Shown: in pieces, positions 7,504 through 16,583 of the stretch
Numbering within the stretch: position 1 is the stretch's first letter
Layout of the letters: each line of letters starts with the position of its first letter
Origin: JASMTM01 sp964441735
GTDB taxonomy: Bacteria > Thermotogota > Thermotogae > Petrotogales > Kosmotogaceae
Length of the DNA: 64,000 nucleotides
Direction of reading: 5' to 3'
Assembly (NCBI GenBank): GCA_964441735.1
Contig: CAYTVB010000005.1
Coordinates: 1 to 64,000 of the forward strand
The notes under the pieces: model-generated
Database searches by the model: none
The model's input: only the letters and a program-made list of their open reading frames with translations
What the model was told of the DNA's origin: nothing
Position numbers and translations under genes: made by a program

Positions 7504-8831
7504 ACAAACGGATTGCAATTGTTGTAATGTTTGTTGCAGTAATTATTGCATCATCCTTTTCAGCAAAAGAGCCGACAATTGAAGCTACATCTGGCATGAT
7601 TAACATTGAAACAGCAACTATGGATATAGTATTTAATGCTCAGCTGGGTGTGCTTGAGAGACTTGACATGAAAGTTGAAGGAAAAAATGAGCTTATTTAT
7701 CGATATGCAGACGATGGGTATAATATTTTTGATGGCGATGAGGAATTAATTCCTGATGACTTTGATTATTATGTTGATGAGAATACAGATGCTATTGTTG
7801 AGCTTTATTATGAAGGTGGAACAAAAACCTTCGTAGTAAAAAACAATCCTTATTACAACTTCCTTGTAATAACTGATTTTCCAGGCAAAAATATAGAGAT
7901 GAAGATTCCATATATATCGGTATCAGCTGAGAAAGAGCGAAGTGGATACGGATATCATGTTAGTTTTAGTGATAAACCGACAAGTGTTTTCGTAACAACC
8001 AGTGACAATGGACGGGTATCACTGAGAGAAATCACAAATATTTCTGGAACTACCGTAGTAAGAAATTATGCCGGTCCAAAGAAGCTCGTTTATATTTCAG
8101 AGGCTGTACCCAACCATTATGATGAAGTAAAAGAATCACTTGATGATATCGGAGCATTGAGTATTTTTAGTTACATTCATCACGGACTTGTAGTTGCCCT
8201 TTACTGGTTTAGAGAATTAACAAACAGTTTTGGATGGGCCATAATAATATTTACATTGATAATTAGATTTATATTGTATCCTCTATATCATGTACAGACA
8301 AAATCGATGATAGAAATGAGAAAACTGCAGCCAGAAATGCAAAAGATAAAGAAAAAATACAAAGATAAGCAGAAACAGCAGGAAGCATTGATGAAACTTT
8401 ATAAAAAAGAAGGAGTCAATCCTGGAACAGGTTGTCTAACTCTACTAATACAATTACCTGTCTTCTTTGTTCTGTATTCCGTTATAAGATATTTTAGTGA
8501 AATGTTTGCATACTCACCCAGGTTCTTCATATGGAATGATCTTTCCACCGGAGGTTTTGGTCAAAATATACTTTTAATACTGATCAGTGTAATTGCCGGT
8601 ATATACATGGCCACTATAACCAGTCAGGATGGACGATCAGCAAGACAGGCAATGATAATGTCGCTTATTTTCCCATTCCTGTTCTATTCATTGCCAACAG
8701 GTTTGTTTATCTATTATGCTACCAACAGTGTCATTCAACTGATAATTACCATTATTGTTTACAAAAGATATGATATGAAGGGAGTATCATTCAGGGAAGT
8801 ACTTGGATTACCAGCCAGGCCAGCAAAATAG
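7500..8831 (+). CDS. yidC: Membrane protein insertase YidC (Oxa1 family)
   Basis: Inserts membrane proteins alone or with SecYEG. The 443 aa begin with a signal-anchor (MNKRIAIVVMFVAVIIASSF), then a periplasmic region of about 190 residues, shorter than the E. coli P1 domain. The conserved five-helix core follows, from FGWAIIIFTLIIRFILYPLY, with the functional Arg in the membrane segment. The cytoplasmic coiled coil KLQPEMQKIKKKY and the motif NPGTGCLTLLIQLPVFF are also present. AGGAGG lies 8 nt before the ATG. The periplasmic domain and diderm setting fit a Thermotogota-type envelope. Confidence 0.95.
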   Translation: MNKRIAIVVMFVAVIIASSFSAKEPTIEATSGMINIETATMDIVFNAQLGVLERLDMKVEGKNELIYRYADDGYNIFDGDEELIPDDFDYYVDENTDAIVELYYEGGTKTFVVKNNPYYNFLVITDFPGKNIEMKIPYISVSAEKERSGYGYHVSFSDKPTSVFVTTSDNGRVSLREITNISGTTVVRNYAGPKKLVYISEAVPNHYDEVKESLDDIGALSIFSYIHHGLVVALYWFRELTNSFGWAIIIFTLIIRFILYPLYHVQTKSMIEMRKLQPEMQKIKKKYKDKQKQQEALMKLYKKEGVNPGTGCLTLLIQLPVFFVLYSVIRYFSEMFAYSPRFFIWNDLSTGGFGQNILLILISVIAGIYMATITSQDGRSARQAMIMSLIFPFLFYSLPTGLFIYYATNSVIQLIITIIVYKRYDMKGVSFREVLGLPARPAK

Positions 8832-8864
8832 ATTTAATAAGATATTCAGGAGGTGCAGCTCTAA

Positions 8865-9530
8865 ATGAAGCAAATTGAGATAAGTGCTCCCACTGTTGAA
8901 AAAGCTATAAGACTCGCACAGATGGAACTGGATGCCTTCAATAATGAAATTGAAGTTGATGTAATTGATAAAGGTTCAAAGGGATTTTTAGGGCTTTTCG
9001 GAAACAAAGAGGCCAGAGTAACAGTAAAACCCCTGCCCATTTATTATGAAAGAAAAGTTAGAGATTATTTAAAGGAAATTCTTGAAACGTTTGATAAAGA
9101 GGTTTACTATGATGTTTCCTTTGAGGGAAAAACCTTCAGGATTAATATTCAGGGTGATGAAATTTCAAGGCTGATAGGGAAACATGGCAAAACTATTAGT
9201 GCATTACAGCATATTATGAATATTTATGCCAACAGATTATCGAACACTAAGGTCAATGTTTTTGTAGATGTTGGAAACTACAAGGATAACAGAAAAGAAA
9301 CAATAGAAGAAATCGCTCACAAAGTGGCTAAAATTGCTTTAAAAAAGAAAAAGAGAATAGTGATGGAACCCATGTTTGCTTTTGAAAGAAGAAAAGTTCA
9401 TGAAATAGTTTCTGAATACAGCCATTTAAGGAGTTATTCGAAGGGACTTGAGCCCTACAGGAAAGTTGTAGTTGACTATGTTTCAAGGAATGGAAAATCA
9501 AGGGAAAAAGAAAGGAATGAAAAGAAATGA
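8865..9530 (+). CDS. jag: Jag/KhpB RNA-binding protein
   Basis: RNA-binding regulator whose gene accompanies yidC in many bacteria; in Gram-positives KhpB works with KhpA in cell elongation control. Three domains in order: Jag-N (residues 1-50, with KGSKGFLGLFGNKEARV), a KH domain with the binding loop RLIGKHGKTISALQ (about 104-117), and R3H (about 160-215, FERRKVHEIVSEY). The 221 aa are typical. GGAGGTG lies upstream of ATG 8865. The stop overlaps the following cupin ATG. Confidence 0.94.
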   Translation: MKQIEISAPTVEKAIRLAQMELDAFNNEIEVDVIDKGSKGFLGLFGNKEARVTVKPLPIYYERKVRDYLKEILETFDKEVYYDVSFEGKTFRINIQGDEISRLIGKHGKTISALQHIMNIYANRLSNTKVNVFVDVGNYKDNRKETIEEIAHKVAKIALKKKKRIVMEPMFAFERRKVHEIVSEYSHLRSYSKGLEPYRKVVVDYVSRNGKSREKERNEKK

Positions 9531-9889
9531 GAGACAATCTTTTTGTTGATAATGCTTATTCAATAAAACCACAGATTATAAATAATGCAAAAATAAAAGA
9601 TGTGAAGAAAAGAATCCTGATAGGCAGCAATTTAGAAGCTCCGAACTTTTTCATGAGGTTATTTGTTGTTGGCCCTGGCGGTCATAGCCCCTACCATAGT
9701 CATGATTGGGAACATGAAGTTTATATAATAAAGGGAAAGGGTGCTGTTATCACTGAAGATGGAAAAAAGGAAATATCTGATAATAGCTTTGTTTTTGTAC
9801 CACCCAACGTGAAACATCAATTTAAGAATCTCGGAAACGATGAATTGCAATTCATATGTGTTATTCCTTCAACAGCTGATGAAGAATAA
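9527..9889 (+). CDS. Cupin-2 domain protein
   Basis: A 120-aa single-domain beta-barrel protein. Cupin motif 1 is PYHSHDWEHEVYIIKGKG, with metal-ligand His/His/Glu and a further His; motif 2 is FVFVPPNVKHQF, with the last His. A bound divalent metal is therefore expected, but the substrate cannot be read from sequence. Small cupins may be isomerases, dioxygenases or ligand sensors. It overlaps jag by 4 nt (ATGA) and sits 24 nt before the FmdB-like gene, so it belongs to the rpmH operon. Confidence 0.82.
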   Translation: MRDNLFVDNAYSIKPQIINNAKIKDVKKRILIGSNLEAPNFFMRLFVVGPGGHSPYHSHDWEHEVYIIKGKGAVITEDGKKEISDNSFVFVPPNVKHQFKNLGNDELQFICVIPSTADEE

Positions 9890-9913
9890 AATAGAGCGAA
9901 GGGAGCGAATAAA

Positions 9914-10147
9914 ATGCCATTATATAATTATTACTGCAAACATTGTAAGAAAAAGCATCAACTATTGTTAAAGATGTCCGAAAATGGGGCGCAAAAATGT
10001 CCTGATTGCGGTCAAACAATGGAACGTATGATTTCAAATGTTGGAGTACTATTTAAAAGCGATGGTTTTTACATAACAGATTCAAAAAAGAGCCACTCTA
10101 CAACCAAGAATAATTCTTCAAAGAAAAAAGCGGAATCTAAAGAGTAA
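9914..10147 (+). CDS. FmdB-type zinc ribbon protein
   Basis: A 77-aa protein of the FmdB/CxxC_CxxC_SSSS family. It begins MPLYNYYCKHCKKKHQ, with a second pair CPDCGQTM, so four Cys can bind one zinc; the tail is Lys/Ser-rich and probably disordered. The family is widespread and uncharacterised despite its name from a methanogen formylmethanofuran dehydrogenase locus. Last gene of the rpmH operon; its 3' end overlaps the tail of tsaD on the other strand by 11 nt. Confidence 0.85.
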   Translation: MPLYNYYCKHCKKKHQLLLKMSENGAQKCPDCGQTMERMISNVGVLFKSDGFYITDSKKSHSTTKNNSSKKKAESKE

Positions 10148-11120
10148 GATAAGGAACTGCATTGGTATTTAAAGGGGATAAGTCTCCCCTTTTTGCTTTT
10201 TTATAAGCTACATAAGCAATCATACCAGCATTATCAGTACACAGTTCTACGGGTGGAAAATAAACCTTCTTTTTCTTTTTCCTGGCTGTAATTTCTGCCT
10301 TATTTCTTAAATTTTTATTTGCTGCAACCCCGCCTGCAAGAACGATTCTTTCAACGTTGAATTTGTCAGCAGCTAAAAATGTTTTTTCGATTAAACTATC
10401 GGTAATAGCCGCCTGGACTGAAGCAGCAATATCTTCTTTTTTAGCGTCCCTATTTTCCCTTAAAAAATATAAAACAGAGGTTTTGAGACCGCTGAAACTG
10501 AAATCAATATTATCTTTTTTTCTTAGAGATCTGGGGAACCGATATATATCGTTCCCATTACATGCCGCTTTCTCTATAGCCGGTCCACCAGGATAACCAA
10601 GCTCAAGCATTCTTGCAATTTTATCGAAAGCTTCTCCTGCAGCATCATCTCTGGTTTGTCCAATTTTTCTAATTGACTTCATGTTTTCCATTAAGAATAA
10701 CTCAGTGTGCCCTCCTGAAACAAGGAGAACAATAAAAGGGGTTTTGAGTTCGGAAAAAGTAATGAAATTGGCATAAAGATGTCCCATTAAATGATTGATG
10801 GCTAGAAATGGCTTATTTAATGATATTGAAAGTCCTTTTACGAAGGATAATCCAACCAGTAACGAGCCAACAAGTCCAGGGCCGTAGGTAACTGCAAGAA
10901 GATCTACCTCATGAAGGTCAATAGTGGATTTTTCGAGTGCTTTCTCAAAAACGGGTATAATATATTCAAGGTGTTTTCTTGCAGCGATCTCAGGAACAAC
11001 TCCGCCGTATTTCCCATGAATATCTATCTGTGAGGCAGTTTCGTTGGATAAAAGCTTTCCGTCTTTTATCAGTGCAACAGATGTTTCATCGCAGGAGCTT
11101 TCAACTGCAAGAACAATCAT
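10137..11120 (-). CDS. tsaD: tRNA N6-adenosine threonylcarbamoyltransferase
   Basis: Catalytic subunit of the complex that places t6A at position 37 of ANN-decoding tRNAs, working with TsaB, TsaE and TsaC. The ASKHA fold starts VLAVESSCDETS. The metal-binding pair is His110 and His114 in INHLMGHLYA, and further motifs are VSGGHTEL, GEAFDKIARML, GGVAANKNLR and ELCTDNAGMIAY. The 327 aa match the bacterial form. The ATG overlaps the clpX stop (TGATG), so the two are co-translated. Essential in most bacteria. Confidence 0.96.
   Translation of the reverse strand: MIVLAVESSCDETSVALIKDGKLLSNETASQIDIHGKYGGVVPEIAARKHLEYIIPVFEKALEKSTIDLHEVDLLAVTYGPGLVGSLLVGLSFVKGLSISLNKPFLAINHLMGHLYANFITFSELKTPFIVLLVSGGHTELFLMENMKSIRKIGQTRDDAAGEAFDKIARMLELGYPGGPAIEKAACNGNDIYRFPRSLRKKDNIDFSFSGLKTSVLYFLRENRDAKKEDIAASVQAAITDSLIEKTFLAADKFNVERIVLAGGVAANKNLRNKAEITARKKKKKVYFPPVELCTDNAGMIAYVAYKKAKRGDLSPLNTNAVPYLTL
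10171..10202 (+). terminator. Terminator of the rpmH operon, inside the tsaD 3' end
   Basis: Plus-strand stem AAAGGGGA (10171-10178) pairs with TCCCCTTT (10185-10192) around loop TAAGTC and continues into TTTTTGCTTTTTT. It lies about 25 nt after the FmdB gene stop. The same bases encode the C-terminal GDLSPLN of TsaD on the opposite strand, so one stretch has two jobs. Confidence 0.68.
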
Positions 11121-12328
11121 CAGGCAGATTTCCTGGTAAATATCTTTGGAATTCCTTCTTCAACAGTCTCTGGAGTAACTATAACTTTCTCGACATTTTT
11201 CTTTGAAGGCATGTCATACATGATATCAAGCATTACATTTTCAAGTACACTCTTTAGAGCTCTTGCGCCGGTACCCCGTTTCATTGCTTTTTCAGCTATT
11301 GCAGTAAGGGCTTCTTCAGAAAACTCGAGTTCTATCCCATCAATCTCAAGTAATTTTTTGTACTGGTTAACGATAGCATTTTTTGGCTCAAGCATAATCC
11401 TCTTTAAATCTTCAATTCCAAGATCATTTAGCGTAGCTGTGACTGGAAAACGTCCGACAAATTCAGGAATCAAACCATATTGAATTAGATCATCGGGAAC
11501 AGTTTTAGACAAAATAGCACCGATTCTTTCCTCAGATTTCTTCTGGATTGTTTGTCCAAATCCCATAGAAGAATGAGAAATGCGGTGTTTTATAGTATCT
11601 TCGAGATTATCAAAGGCACCTCCAACAATAAACAAGATATTGGATGTATCAATTTTTATAAAATCCTGATAGGGATGTTTTCTTCCACCCTTAGGGGGCA
11701 CATTGGCTATCGTACCCTCAACAATTTTTAACAGCGCCTGCTGGACTCCTTCACCGGAGACATCCCTTGTAATTGATGGGTTGGGAGAACGTCTGCTGAT
11801 CTTATCAATCTCATCGATATAAATAATTCCGTGTTGTGCTCTTTCTACATCAAAGTTGGCTGACTGAAGCAATCTTAAAATGATATTTTCAACATCTTCC
11901 CCTACGTAACCTGCTTCGGTTAATGGTGTAGCATCTGCTATTGCAAAGGGAACGGATAGTATCCTTGCTAAAGTGCTTGCTATTAATGTTTTTCCAGTAC
12001 CGGTTGGACCTATCAACATGATATTTGATTTTTCTATTTCAACATCTTCAGGAGCATTAAAAACTCTTTTGTAATGGTTATAAACTGCGACAGATATAGT
12101 TTTCTTTGCCTTCTCCTGGCCAATAACAAATTTGTTAAGTTCTTCGTATATTTTATCCGGTGTTGGGAGCTTTTTATCTTTATCACCAAAGGTTCTGCTT
12201 TCCTGTTTCAGTATATCGTGAAAAAGATCGACACATTCATCGCAAATGTATCCTTCTGCTCCAGAAATTAGTTTTTTGACCTGTGATGACGGTCTACCAC
12301 AAAATGAACAACGTTTTTCAGCTGGCAA
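11120..12328 (-). CDS. clpX: ATP-dependent protease ATPase subunit ClpX
   Basis: AAA+ unfoldase that feeds substrates to ClpP. The N-terminal C4 zinc domain uses Cys7, Cys10, Cys29 and Cys32. Walker A is GPTGTGKT (107-114), pore loop GYVGEDVEN, Walker B IIYIDEID (about 168-175), and the RKH pore loop GGRKHPYQ is intact. The ClpP-binding loop reads MGFG where IGFG is common. The start is TTG 12328, 8 nt after GGAGG; 402 aa is normal. It lies behind a TTGAGA-17-TATAAT promoter and divergent from the radical SAM gene. No clpP is next to it. Confidence 0.96.
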   Translation of the reverse strand: MPAEKRCSFCGRPSSQVKKLISGAEGYICDECVDLFHDILKQESRTFGDKDKKLPTPDKIYEELNKFVIGQEKAKKTISVAVYNHYKRVFNAPEDVEIEKSNIMLIGPTGTGKTLIASTLARILSVPFAIADATPLTEAGYVGEDVENIILRLLQSANFDVERAQHGIIYIDEIDKISRRSPNPSITRDVSGEGVQQALLKIVEGTIANVPPKGGRKHPYQDFIKIDTSNILFIVGGAFDNLEDTIKHRISHSSMGFGQTIQKKSEERIGAILSKTVPDDLIQYGLIPEFVGRFPVTATLNDLGIEDLKRIMLEPKNAIVNQYKKLLEIDGIELEFSEEALTAIAEKAMKRGTGARALKSVLENVMLDIMYDMPSKKNVEKVIVTPETVEEGIPKIFTRKSA

Positions 12329-12358
12329 AAAAATCCCTCCAAATTATATTTCCATTCA

Positions 12359-12387
12359 ATTATACACGTGCCATAAATATGTCTCAA
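12359..12387 (-). promoter_or_regulatory. Promoter for clpX-tsaD
   Basis: Minus strand: -35 TTGAGA (12382-12387), 17-nt spacer, -10 TATAAT (12359-12364). The predicted start near 12352 leaves a 24-nt leader containing the GGAGGG site. A clear sigma-70 type promoter. Confidence 0.82.
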
Positions 12388-12490
12388 CAGGGATTTTTGA
12401 AGTGAACATTAACAGGTATATTATTTAACTGTGTGACTGTAATATAAATTATAATTAATAATATAAAGTTTCCCTTGCGGAGGATTTTTT

Positions 12491-14116
12491 ATGAAAGCAG
12501 CTATCGTCGATTGCTATACAGATGAACCGGCATCTTTTGGAGTTCCGCCTTACATATCACCAAAGATAAGATTGATAGCAGGGATTTTTCTGTCTGAAAG
12601 AATTGTGATAGATTATTTTACAGTTGACAGGATAAGAGAACATAATATGTGGAGCAATTTTGATGATTATGAATATCTCTTAATCCATGGAGGTTTGACA
12701 ACACCAGGACGTTATATTGGTGGTACACCAGCTACACTAAATGAATACAAAAAACTTATTGATAATAATAGACGTGCAACAATAATAATATCCGGGCCGA
12801 TCACCATGGGCTATTCATTGAAAGGTGGCCAGAAGGCTATTAAAGCAAAATTGGATGGAGCGGACTATGTCTTATCCAGTGAAATAAATTTAGCAGAACT
12901 TCTTGGGAAAAATATTAACGGTTCTTTTTATGAAAATGCCAGTGAATTTTATAAATTGGGAGCCTCAGTGGTCAAAAAACATCCTAATTATCCTGATTTG
13001 ATTGTTGAATTTGATATATCCAGAGGATGCGAACGTAAAGATGGGCATTGTTCTTTTTGCACTGAACCCTTTATGTATGGAGATTTTGTTAGCAGAGACA
13101 AAGATAGTATTTTTGCAGAACTTTATGCTTTAAAAGAGGCGGGAGTAAAAGCAATCAGATTCGGAAGAAGTTCAAACGTTCTTGCTTATGGTTTTGACTG
13201 GAATGAAAGTAAACCAAATGTAGATGCAGTTAGAGAAATGTTCGAAGTTACGAATGAAATCCTTACGCCTGAAGTATTTCATACAGATAACGCTAATCCA
13301 CTTTTTATAGCTCATTACAGGAAGGAGGCTACAGAAATTCTAACCATTATTAAGAACCAGTGTACTAACGGGAATAGCCTTTCTTTAGGTATAGAGAGCT
13401 TTGACACCAGAGTGCGTAAAATGAATAATCTTGGTGGAAGTGAAGTGGATATGAAAAACGCAATTAGAATCATAAATGAAATTGGCAGTGAGAGAGATAA
13501 TGGAATTCCGGAGTTGTTACCCGGTATAAACATGATATTTGGATTGCCAGGTACCACCAGAAAAACAGCTGACATTGATATTGAAAAACTACTGGATATA
13601 AGAGATGAACACTTGCTTGTGAGAAGGGTTAACATACGACAGCCAATGGTATTTCCAGGAACACCAATTAGTAAAATGGAACTGCCAGGGATTAATCATA
13701 GAGTATTTAAATATTATAAAGAAGCGATAAGAAACGAGTTTGATAAAGTGATGATAAAGAGAGTTTTTCCGTGTGGCTCTTTGTTAAGTAAGGTTATTCC
13801 CGAATACAGTAGGGGGATGATAACCTTTGGAAGGCAGCTGGGAAGTTATCCCATTCTTGTAGGTTCTCCTTCAAGATTTAGCCATCCAACTGATATGATA
13901 GTAGTTGATCATGGTAAAAGATCGGTTACTGCATTACCAGATGGTAGTTCATTGAATAAATTGTCTCTACGTGAGTTGAGTTTTATTCCAGGAATTGGAA
14001 AATCCAGGGCTGAAAAGATTGTGTTGAAAAGACCTTTCTCAAACTGGAGTGAAGTAAGTAAGGTTATTGGCAATGAAGTAACAGAATTCGTGAAAGAAAT
14101 TGGGATAATGATTTAG
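12491..14116 (+). CDS. Radical SAM protein with C-terminal HhH (COG1031-like)
   Basis: A 541-aa cytoplasmic protein. Residues 1-160 resemble a cobalamin-binding-like Rossmann region (LIHGG, GADYVLSSE). The radical SAM core starts near 170; its cluster motif is Cys180, Cys187, Cys190, that is CX6CX2C instead of the usual CX3CX2C. GIESFD and the GINMIFGLPG stretch fit the core barrel. The C-terminus carries a helix-hairpin-helix FIPGIGKSRAEKIV (498-511), suggesting nucleic acid contact. This layout matches COG1031, best known from archaea and not characterised. GCGGAGG precedes ATG 12491; the asparaginase gene follows by 16 nt. Confidence 0.85.
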   Translation: MKAAIVDCYTDEPASFGVPPYISPKIRLIAGIFLSERIVIDYFTVDRIREHNMWSNFDDYEYLLIHGGLTTPGRYIGGTPATLNEYKKLIDNNRRATIIISGPITMGYSLKGGQKAIKAKLDGADYVLSSEINLAELLGKNINGSFYENASEFYKLGASVVKKHPNYPDLIVEFDISRGCERKDGHCSFCTEPFMYGDFVSRDKDSIFAELYALKEAGVKAIRFGRSSNVLAYGFDWNESKPNVDAVREMFEVTNEILTPEVFHTDNANPLFIAHYRKEATEILTIIKNQCTNGNSLSLGIESFDTRVRKMNNLGGSEVDMKNAIRIINEIGSERDNGIPELLPGINMIFGLPGTTRKTADIDIEKLLDIRDEHLLVRRVNIRQPMVFPGTPISKMELPGINHRVFKYYKEAIRNEFDKVMIKRVFPCGSLLSKVIPEYSRGMITFGRQLGSYPILVGSPSRFSHPTDMIVVDHGKRSVTALPDGSSLNKLSLRELSFIPGIGKSRAEKIVLKRPFSNWSEVSKVIGNEVTEFVKEIGIMI

Positions 14117-14132
14117 TTGTTAGGAGGTTATT

Positions 14133-15143
14133 TTGAAAACAGCAATAGTGACAACTGGTGGAACAATTGCAATGATTAGAGATTCAAAAACCGGAGAATC
14201 ACTCCCTGCTGAGGGAATCGACCGTGATATTGTTCATATAAGTGAATTAGGCAATATTTCTCAAATAGTTCATTACGAGTTTAGTAATCTGCCGAGTCCC
14301 CACATAGGAGTATCAAAAATGTGGGATTTGTCAAAATTAATAAATGAGATCATTGAAAATCCAGAAATAAAGGGCGTTGTTATTACTCATGGAACAGATA
14401 CACTGGAGGAAACTGCTTATTTCCTTGATCTTACAATAAGCAGTCGTAAACCCATTGTATGTACAGCGGCCATGAGGAACATCGATGAAACTGGTACTGA
14501 TGGCCCCAGAAATGTATTATCCTCTATACGTGTTGCAAATAGTGAACAGGCAAAAGAGATGGGTACACTGGTTTGTCTTAATGATGAGATACATGCAGCC
14601 AGAGAAGTTACGAAAACATATACCAGCAACGTGTCTACCTTTGATTCTCCGGGTTATGGGCCTTTAGGTATTGTCGATGAAGACAAAGTAATTTTCTTTA
14701 GAAAACCACTTCTAAGAAAAACATATGACTGTCAAAAAATTGAAAAAAAAGTAGCTTTATACAAAACCTATATTGGAGATAATGGAAGGTTATTGTTAAA
14801 AATTCCAGAACTGGGCTACAAAGGATTGGTTCTGGAAGGCTTTGGAAGGGGAAATGTTCCACCAAAGGTTGCAAGAGCTTTAGACACATTGATAAATGAA
14901 AGGAATATCCCTGTGGTATTAACATCTCGTTGTTTTAAGGGTAGAGTGCTGGGCATTTATGGATATGAAGGTGGAGGAGCTGATTTGGAAAAGAAAGGTG
15001 TTATATTAGCTCAAGGGCTTTCATCACAAAAGGCACGTATTGAGTTGATGATAATACTCGGTATTACAAGGGATAAAGAACTGATAAAAACAATGTTTGA
15101 TCATCTTAAAAGAGGTGAAGATTTAAGTGAAAAATCCTTTTAA
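14133..15143 (+). CDS. L-asparaginase (type I-like)
   Basis: Hydrolyses asparagine to aspartate and ammonia. Both catalytic threonine motifs are present: TTGGTIAM at the N-terminus (about residues 7-14) and the second site VVITHGTDTLEETA (about 85-98, containing the Thr-Asp pair). The family lysine in AAMRNID is replaced by a nearby arrangement. No signal peptide is seen, so the enzyme is cytoplasmic. The start is TTG 14133, 5 nt after AGGAGG. The 336 aa match asparaginase and archaeal-type relatives; a GatD-like role is unlikely without a GatD N-terminal domain. The 3' end overlaps the permease gene by 17 nt. Confidence 0.88.
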   Translation: MKTAIVTTGGTIAMIRDSKTGESLPAEGIDRDIVHISELGNISQIVHYEFSNLPSPHIGVSKMWDLSKLINEIIENPEIKGVVITHGTDTLEETAYFLDLTISSRKPIVCTAAMRNIDETGTDGPRNVLSSIRVANSEQAKEMGTLVCLNDEIHAAREVTKTYTSNVSTFDSPGYGPLGIVDEDKVIFFRKPLLRKTYDCQKIEKKVALYKTYIGDNGRLLLKIPELGYKGLVLEGFGRGNVPPKVARALDTLINERNIPVVLTSRCFKGRVLGIYGYEGGGADLEKKGVILAQGLSSQKARIELMIILGITRDKELIKTMFDHLKRGEDLSEKSF

Positions 15144-16581
15144 GTATAGATGTTCATGTGCTTTACTATTTAGTTTAATATATGCAGCAATAGGCTTCTT
15201 TTTGCTTTCGTTGTCTTCAACGATTTCTTCAATAATACTTTTTACCCTGGCAATAGTTTTTGTTCTTGAACCATGGATTCATTTTAGTAAAAAAAAGCTT
15301 GGAATTAAAAGACCTATCGCCATATTAATTGGTGTAGTGGCTCTTTTTTTGGGACTTGCCGTGCTTTCATTTTATCTGGTGCCCCTTGTTGTGCGACAGG
15401 CTACAAATTTTTATACATTGATATATGATTTCTTCCCACCTGACGATGCTCCTTCTGTTTCTGTTCTGGATTATGCAACTGTTGAAGAGAACATAAATGA
15501 AATATTTAATTCAGAAGAGACGGTAAATAGACTCGAAAAAGCCGGGATTACGCAGGAACAGGTTGACGAAATGAAGGATGAGATAAAGGACTATTACAGA
15601 AATGTATATGAACAAAGCGATACCGAGCCAGAGGTTTCTATTAAAGAGAAATTTGAAGAAAGTATCGATCTTCCTGAAAATACGTTTATCGTAATAATTG
15701 GTGGCGATGAGGAACGTGAGAGGATAGAAGAAGCCAATCTTGAAAACATTTTGCAGTCATATTTACCTGAGGAGGCTGCAGAATTCCTGGAAGAAGAATT
15801 ACGGGAAAAGGCGGTTAGAATAGAATCTAAAGAGAACTGGAGAAGATTTACTGAAGCAATAATGCCCAAAGCAATTTCACCTGAACGCAAGGAAGAAATA
15901 ATTAATAATGTGAGAAATTTACTAATCTCTTTGCAAGCAAAATTTAGGGAGTATATACCTCTATTATTTCAAAAAATTCCATCGATAATTTCTTCAGCTT
16001 TTACTGTAATATTCTTTGTTATTCTGGGGACAGTTTATCTGAGTTACTATTTCCCGTTAATGAAACGATATTCAACAAAGCTATATCCCAATCACTCAAG
16101 GGTTGTAGCGAAAAGCTTTTTAAAAGATACATACAGAAGTTTACAAAGATACGTTAACACCATCCTTTTGATTTCACTGATGGTAGGTTTTCTGGTAGGG
16201 ATAGTGGTTAGATTGCTCTCGCTTGAATACAGTATCTTGATGGGCTTTTGGGCTGCAGTAACCAATTTAATACCTATTGTTGGTGTTGCGCTTGAGGTAA
16301 TACCTCTATTTTTACTGGCTGCTTCGGTGCAAAATTTAGGGATTCTTATTGTACTGGCACTGGTACTTATAGCCGTTCATTCTGTTGCCTTTGTATTTTT
16401 CCTTAAACTTATGAAAGGCTACGGGAGAATCAATCCGGTAGCAATAATCTTTATGATTATTATTTTTGGACAGCTTCTGGGTGTTGTTGGTGCTTTTATT
16501 GCAGTACCTATTGCAATTGTGATTAAACATTTTTGGGAACATTTCATATCTCCATGGCTTGATGGTAAAGAGTTGACTTAG
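15127..16581 (+). CDS. AI-2E family transporter/permease
   Basis: Polytopic inner-membrane protein of the AI-2E (PerM/YdiK/YtvI) family, whose members export autoinducer-2 or exchange ions. Hydrophobic segments at about residues 10-45 and 58-80 are followed by a long hydrophilic, very acidic region (about 90-275). A second block of helices from SAFTVIFFVILGTVYLSYYF to the C-terminus includes the conserved region near GFWAAVTNLIPIVG. The soluble insertion seems longer than usual. The start is GTG 15127, inside the asparaginase end, with GAGGTG upstream. Substrate unknown. Confidence 0.85.
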   Translation: MKNPFKYRCSCALLFSLIYAAIGFFLLSLSSTISSIILFTLAIVFVLEPWIHFSKKKLGIKRPIAILIGVVALFLGLAVLSFYLVPLVVRQATNFYTLIYDFFPPDDAPSVSVLDYATVEENINEIFNSEETVNRLEKAGITQEQVDEMKDEIKDYYRNVYEQSDTEPEVSIKEKFEESIDLPENTFIVIIGGDEERERIEEANLENILQSYLPEEAAEFLEEELREKAVRIESKENWRRFTEAIMPKAISPERKEEIINNVRNLLISLQAKFREYIPLLFQKIPSIISSAFTVIFFVILGTVYLSYYFPLMKRYSTKLYPNHSRVVAKSFLKDTYRSLQRYVNTILLISLMVGFLVGIVVRLLSLEYSILMGFWAAVTNLIPIVGVALEVIPLFLLAASVQNLGILIVLALVLIAVHSVAFVFFLKLMKGYGRINPVAIIFMIIIFGQLLGVVGAFIAVPIAIVIKHFWEHFISPWLDGKELT

Positions 16582-16583
16582 TG

